The position numbers were made by a program, and so were the translations under genes. The notes beneath the pieces are model-generated. The model saw only the letters and a program-made list of their open reading frames with translations. It did no database searches and was not told the origin of the DNA. 64,000 nt of DNA from Muraenolepis orangiensis (lineage: Eukaryota; Chordata; Actinopteri; Gadiformes; Muraenolepididae). Below, piece by piece: positions 59,922 to 64,000 of the stretch (position 1 is its first letter; every line of letters starts with the position of its first letter). The stretch covers positions 18,586,227 through 18,650,226 of the forward strand of contig CM051002.1 in assembly GCA_027704905.1 (NCBI GenBank), in the 5' to 3' direction.

Positions 59922-59999
59922 CTTTACTTGGTTTAATGCTGTTACTCACTGCTTTCTGCTGCTGTCTTATGGAGCAGTAAGTTCTCACTATAACTCCCT

Positions 60000-60760
60000 A
60001 TACAGATATATAGATGTGTGTGTGTGTACATCATTAACCACGTAACATATGGCTAATAAAAACGGTTAAGTGTGTATTTGATCAGGTTGAATGTATGTAT
60101 CTGTGTGGTCCTCACCTGGGAAGGATGGTTGGTTCGGAAATACGGTTATGCAGATGTGGCTGTCGAAAGGCAAACTGCAGACAGGTAGCATATATGTTAT
60201 ATATATGAATAAAGTTTCGATAACATATAATCTATGATATGAAACGGGATTGATGCTCTCTTTGTGTGCAGCGACTCCGACTTGAAAATACAACCGCTGC
60301 TGACATGGCAACTGTAGCTCCTCCCCTTTCACGATTTCGGCCAATCAGACGCAGCCGCTGGCTACGTTTAAAATGAGTACTTATTTAAATGAAAAAACTT
60401 TATTTTATATTTTTTATATTTTATATAATTACTTATAGCTTTAGCTAATTATAGCTAACACGAGAACTGTTTGGAGCCTTAATATATATTTATAACCTAA
60501 AAAAGGAAAATAACCTAAAATTCATTCAAATTGAACAATTAAACAAAAGTATAAACATATAATACAAACAAAAAACAACAATGCCACTGTCTCATGGAGC
60601 TATTTTTTACAAAACTGAAGATAACCCAAAAATATAAATACTAAATATCAAGTTATATTTATTGTTGCTGCCTAAACTTCGGAGGCCTTAGGCCAAGATT
60701 CGTTACCACATACTTCCTGGAGATGGCGCTGTTACTCCTCTGATGCATGTAGACCTATAT
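60000..60760 (-). repeat. S3: third copy of the promoter segment
   Basis: 761-bp copy of S1/S2 with the CCAAT box at 60341-60345; a few single-base losses cluster near 60212-60230. Its left end joins the E2 LTR remnant. Its right end, ...GACCTATAT, continues into unique sequence instead of an LTR, so it marks the unoccupied insertion point. Confidence 0.95.
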
Positions 60761-61769
60761 GTTCTTGCACTTATATTTAACAGCGATCGGGACATCGTTC
60801 AAAATGAATAATCTTGTATCTATTTATTCAGGTATTGGTTTTGTCAATCAATTAAGTTGGTGTTTATATAATTAGGCCTATTTATGCCGGGTACATTGTA
60901 GTTCAGGCCTATATCAATGTGTAATTGTATATAAGTGTGATCTATTTAGGCTTAAGGCAGCATGGCCTGCTCGTCCTGAGATGCCCTGACAGGTACAGCT
61001 GTGACGTCACGCATCCCTTCAATCTCAATTATTAAAACACAGAACTAAAACAAGATTGTTTTGATAACCCTTGAATCGTGTATATGATTGTTGAACTGGG
61101 TCGGCATAGGCCTATATGTTGGGATGGGGCACAGACGATCGTAGGCTAGGATACGGTACACCACGATGCGAATGTATAGCCTAGTATATTGCAATCATTT
61201 AAGCATATATAAAGTTCCCTGATATATCGTGCTCACGTCATAGCCAGGGAATACGTTTGCAACTGGGGTTTACCACAGGGTGAAGTGCCTCGAATCGGGC
61301 GAACATCCTGCACACTCATAGCCTACATTTCCTACGAAGGGCAACTTTAATGAAACCGTATTTATATACAGTAGGGCGGTTTGTTGAGGAGCGATGCTAC
61401 TTGTGCTGTAGAATCTCATTGCGTAAAATGTCTGTGCGTAAAAGTCTGACTTGTTGCGCACATTTGGCCCAGTGGCTGGAGGAGGAGGAGGAGAGGAGGA
61501 GGAGGGCCCTCGGGCCGAGCACACCCCTGCTTCTTATGTCACCGTTTCAACACAGACGAACATTTAGTTATCTTGGGACCGCCGCACTCACAGACTGTAG
61601 GCCTAGTTTAGAAGTAGAAGAAAGGACCACATTTTGGATGTCCCCCCCCCCCCATATTATTTATTATTTTTAGAATCCGAGGGACATATTCGTTGGATAC
61701 GTTTGCGTCGCGGATGCGGGATACTTTTTTTCCATTCACATTATTTTTCTAAACACCAAAACATTAAAA
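60761..61769 (+). promoter_or_regulatory. snai1: Upstream region of snai1
   Basis: Unique sequence between S3 and the snai1 start codon. A CAGCTG E-box (60996-61001) directly abuts a full CRE palindrome TGACGTCA (61002-61009). No clear TATA box near the start codon. Regulatory function is inferred from motifs and position. Confidence 0.4.
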
Positions 61770-63012
61770 ATGCCTCGATCATTTTTGGTGAAAAAATATT
61801 TTGCCAAACAAAAGCCGAACTACAGTGAATTGGAATGCTACAATGGTGAGTACAAAACACCTAACGTTTAACAATGTTGAATGCTTTCGTGCACAACTGG
61901 ATACCATATCGCTCATAATAGCCTATAAAGTGGAACCACCTGTTTTCTCAAACAGCCTAATGTATGGTCGTAAGTGGGTTCTTCTAATGTCGCAATATTG
62001 GCCCACTCCTACAAGAACCACCAATCGCGTAAACGTTGTTATTGAGCATGCCTACAAAACCAGAAAATCCCCGATCAAGTTGGGGCCCGTTAGACGCACT
62101 TTCCCCCTTCCCGCAGCGAGACAGAGCTCCATTCATGTTACAACCCCTTGTGAATACGTGGGAGGAAACGGCCCATGAAACTCCACGGCTCTAGCTTCGT
62201 TGCTCTCTAAAATGACAAGAGGCAGAGGGTGTTAAGACAGACCCTTAAACACAACATCGACAATAGACAATGTCATTTAAGAAACGTCAAGAGTCACACA
62301 TCTCGGATAAACTCTAAAACTTGAACTGTGACAGCTGATTGATAGCCTCTGTCTCCTTATCAGTGCTTTATTTTAAACACGTGACTTGTTTTGCTTTCAA
62401 CAAACCGCCTTCCTCTTCCAGAGATCTCTCTGGAGCGGTACCCTCTGGCGGAGCTGGCGCCGGGGGACAACATGGCGACCACCACCTGCTTCACCGCCAG
62501 CCTAGTGTGGGACCTGAGCGTGCTGCCGGCCCTCTACCTGCCCACGTCCCCCCTGGAGCCCTCTCCCGCCACGGGGCCCCTGGACCTCAGCTCTCCCTCC
62601 AGCCTCAGCAGCAGCGCCAGTAGCAGCGGCGAGGAGGACGAGGGGCGCACCTCTGACCCCCCCAGCCCGGAGCCCACGCACACGCACACACACAAACACA
62701 CACACACCTACGGCCCCCGGCAGCGCATGAAGTGCACGGGGGTGAAGAGCCTGGCTGTCTTGTCTCCGCGGGGGGGGGAGGATGAGGAGGAGGAGGAGGA
62801 AAGAGAGGTGGTCGTGGCAGTGGTGGCGGCGGCGGCATCGCCCACAGCGACCCGGCCGGCCTTCCTCTGCAAACACTGCCCCAAAGAGTACACCAGCCTG
62901 GGGGCCCTGAAGATGCACATCCGCTCCCACACCCTGCCCTGCGTGTGCACCACCTGCGGCAAGGCCTTCTCCCGGCCCTGGCTTCTGCGCGGCCACATCC
63001 GCACGCACACAG
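61770..63012 (+). CDS. snai1: Snail1 transcription factor, exons 1-2 (3' partial)
   Basis: Zinc-finger repressor that drives epithelial-mesenchymal transition and mesoderm/neural crest development by binding E-boxes. Exon 1 (61770-61845) encodes MPRSFLVKKYFAKQKPNY and so on: an intact SNAG domain, which recruits LSD1/HDAC corepressors. Exon 2 (62422-63012) joins in phase (G|AG) and continues to residue 222. It holds a Pro/Ser-rich region, a His-Thr run from a CA repeat (~100-112), an acidic Glu run, and two C2H2 fingers: ~172-194 (FLCKHCPKEYTSLGALKMH) and ~200-221 (CVCTTCGKAFSRPWLLRGH). The donor ACACAG|GTGAGA at 63013 leaves phase 1, as in other Snail genes, whose remaining fingers are in exon 3; that exon is not in this window. 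Which teleost copy (a or b) is not resolved. Confidence 0.95.
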
Positions 63013-63065
63013 GTGAGACCATGAGGGGTCGTAGGCTCTAACGGGGGAACGTTTCTTAACGGGGG

Positions 63066-63226
63066 TGATGGTTCATAGATACGGCTGGTGATGGTTTGTG
63101 ATGGTTCATAGATACGGCTGGTGATGGTTCATAGATACGGCTGGTGATGGTTCATAGATACGGCTGGTGATGGTTCATAGATACGGCTGGTGATGGTTCA
63201 TAGATACGGCTGGTGATGGTTCATAG
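63066..63226. repeat. 23-bp tandem repeat, ~7 copies
   Basis: The unit GGTGATGGTTCATAGATACG plus GCT is repeated in the snai1 intron, 55 bp after the exon 2 donor. Confidence 0.95.
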
Positions 63227-63496
63227 AGGGCACATGCCTTTTACAGGAATGAAAAACCTCCAAAAGGGCCATTTAGGTGGATTTGATATCAATCACACTG
63301 GACTCATCACTGGCTGGATCTATGGATCTTTTACTCTTAATTAATCACTTGTTTTGTTTCATGTTCCTGCAACCTATACTGGGGGGGGGGGGGGGGGGTA
63401 ATCTAATCACAGAATGTTCTGGGGGGAGTACAGGATAGGGGTTAGAGTTCTTCTGACAAAGGGTACAAAGAACATCGAGGAAACCCCCCCCCCCCC

Positions 63497-63607
<111 letters not shown>

Positions 63608-64000
63608 CATGCCTGCAATCACTGAGCATTTACTACCTGCCTGCATGCTCCTACATACTCGCCGGTGAGCTAATCTCATTTGCTCTCCCGATTAAATCAT
63701 GATAATTCGGTCGTCGTCCCCCCCCCCCCCTATTGACCATGTGCCTGCTCATTATCTTCAGAATGTGTTGGGAGCCCAGGTCCTCAGAGGTGTTAACGGT
63801 CCACTCCTGTGAAGCCGGAGACGCCTGACTGGCTCTTTGTGTTGGGGGGGTGGGGGTGTGGGAGACTATCGTTAGCACCACCTGCCAAAAGGCCATCCAC
63901 CAGCAGGGACAAAAGGGAGTCGTAGGCCACTAGTCATATGATGTGTCTGACCTTTTTGGTTTCCTTTCCTTCCTCCTCCACCACCACCTCATCCTCCTTC

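Larger units (their letters stand above)
53008..59999 (-). mobile_element. BEL/Pao retrotransposon copy E2
   Basis: 6992-bp copy with 3' LTR (53008-53592), gag-pol and an 11-bp 5' LTR remnant (59989-59999) fused to S3. No internal insertion. It is the better preserved copy. Confidence 0.95.

Overview
The window is vertebrate nuclear DNA, almost certainly from a teleost fish. The genes are intron-rich, with GT-AG splice sites that can be read directly. The proteins are vertebrate ZHX3, TOP1, CYLD-like, TP53INP2-like and Snail1. Tandem (GT)n arrays up to ~230 bp, poly-G/poly-C runs and minisatellites are unusually dense; such microsatellite density is known from gadiform (cod-like) genomes, but that placement is inference only.

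Layout. 1-7153: non-coding, with three very long (GT)n arrays, poly-C/poly-G runs and a 380-bp G/A tract; probably 5' flank or intron of zhx3. 7358-10141 (+): zhx3, with a possible last small coding exon at 11254-11287. 15027-27506 (-): complete top1 (DNA topoisomerase I), 21 coding exons summing to 753 residues with every splice phase consistent, converging tail to tail on zhx3. 30607-36926 (-): complete CYLD-like deubiquitinase, 13 coding exons, 728 residues. 40199-41734 (-): a short TP53INP2-like gene, 3 coding exons, 153 residues, with a non-coding first exon and promoter near 43.2 kb. 61770-63012 (+): exons 1 and 2 of snai1; the last exon lies beyond the window.

The most striking structure is 42.84-60.76 kb, a tandem array S1-E1-S2-E2-S3. 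E is an almost complete BEL/Pao LTR retrotransposon on the minus strand (gag-protease-RT-RNase H-integrase, one 3' LTR of ~584 bp). S is a ~765-bp segment that looks like the tp53inp2 promoter plus first non-coding exon. Each E keeps only the last 11 bp of its 5' LTR, fused directly to an S copy. The candidate host promoter is therefore present three times, and S2 and S3 each sit directly upstream of a retrotransposon reading frame. E1 later received a 1640-bp hAT element with an 8-bp target duplication; without it and one copy of the target duplication, E1 and E2 differ in length by about 1 bp.

Several splice sites are embedded in repeats: a top1 donor abutting a ~15-copy 56-bp minisatellite, another top1 donor and a CYLD-like acceptor abutting (CA)n, a possible zhx3 acceptor after (TG)n, and a tp53inp2 donor at the edge of a retroposon. 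Introns carry several tRNA-derived SINE-like pieces, a foldback MITE and other dispersed repeats. Most short open frames in the window are translations of (GT)n, (GA)n or antisense shadows and are not annotated.
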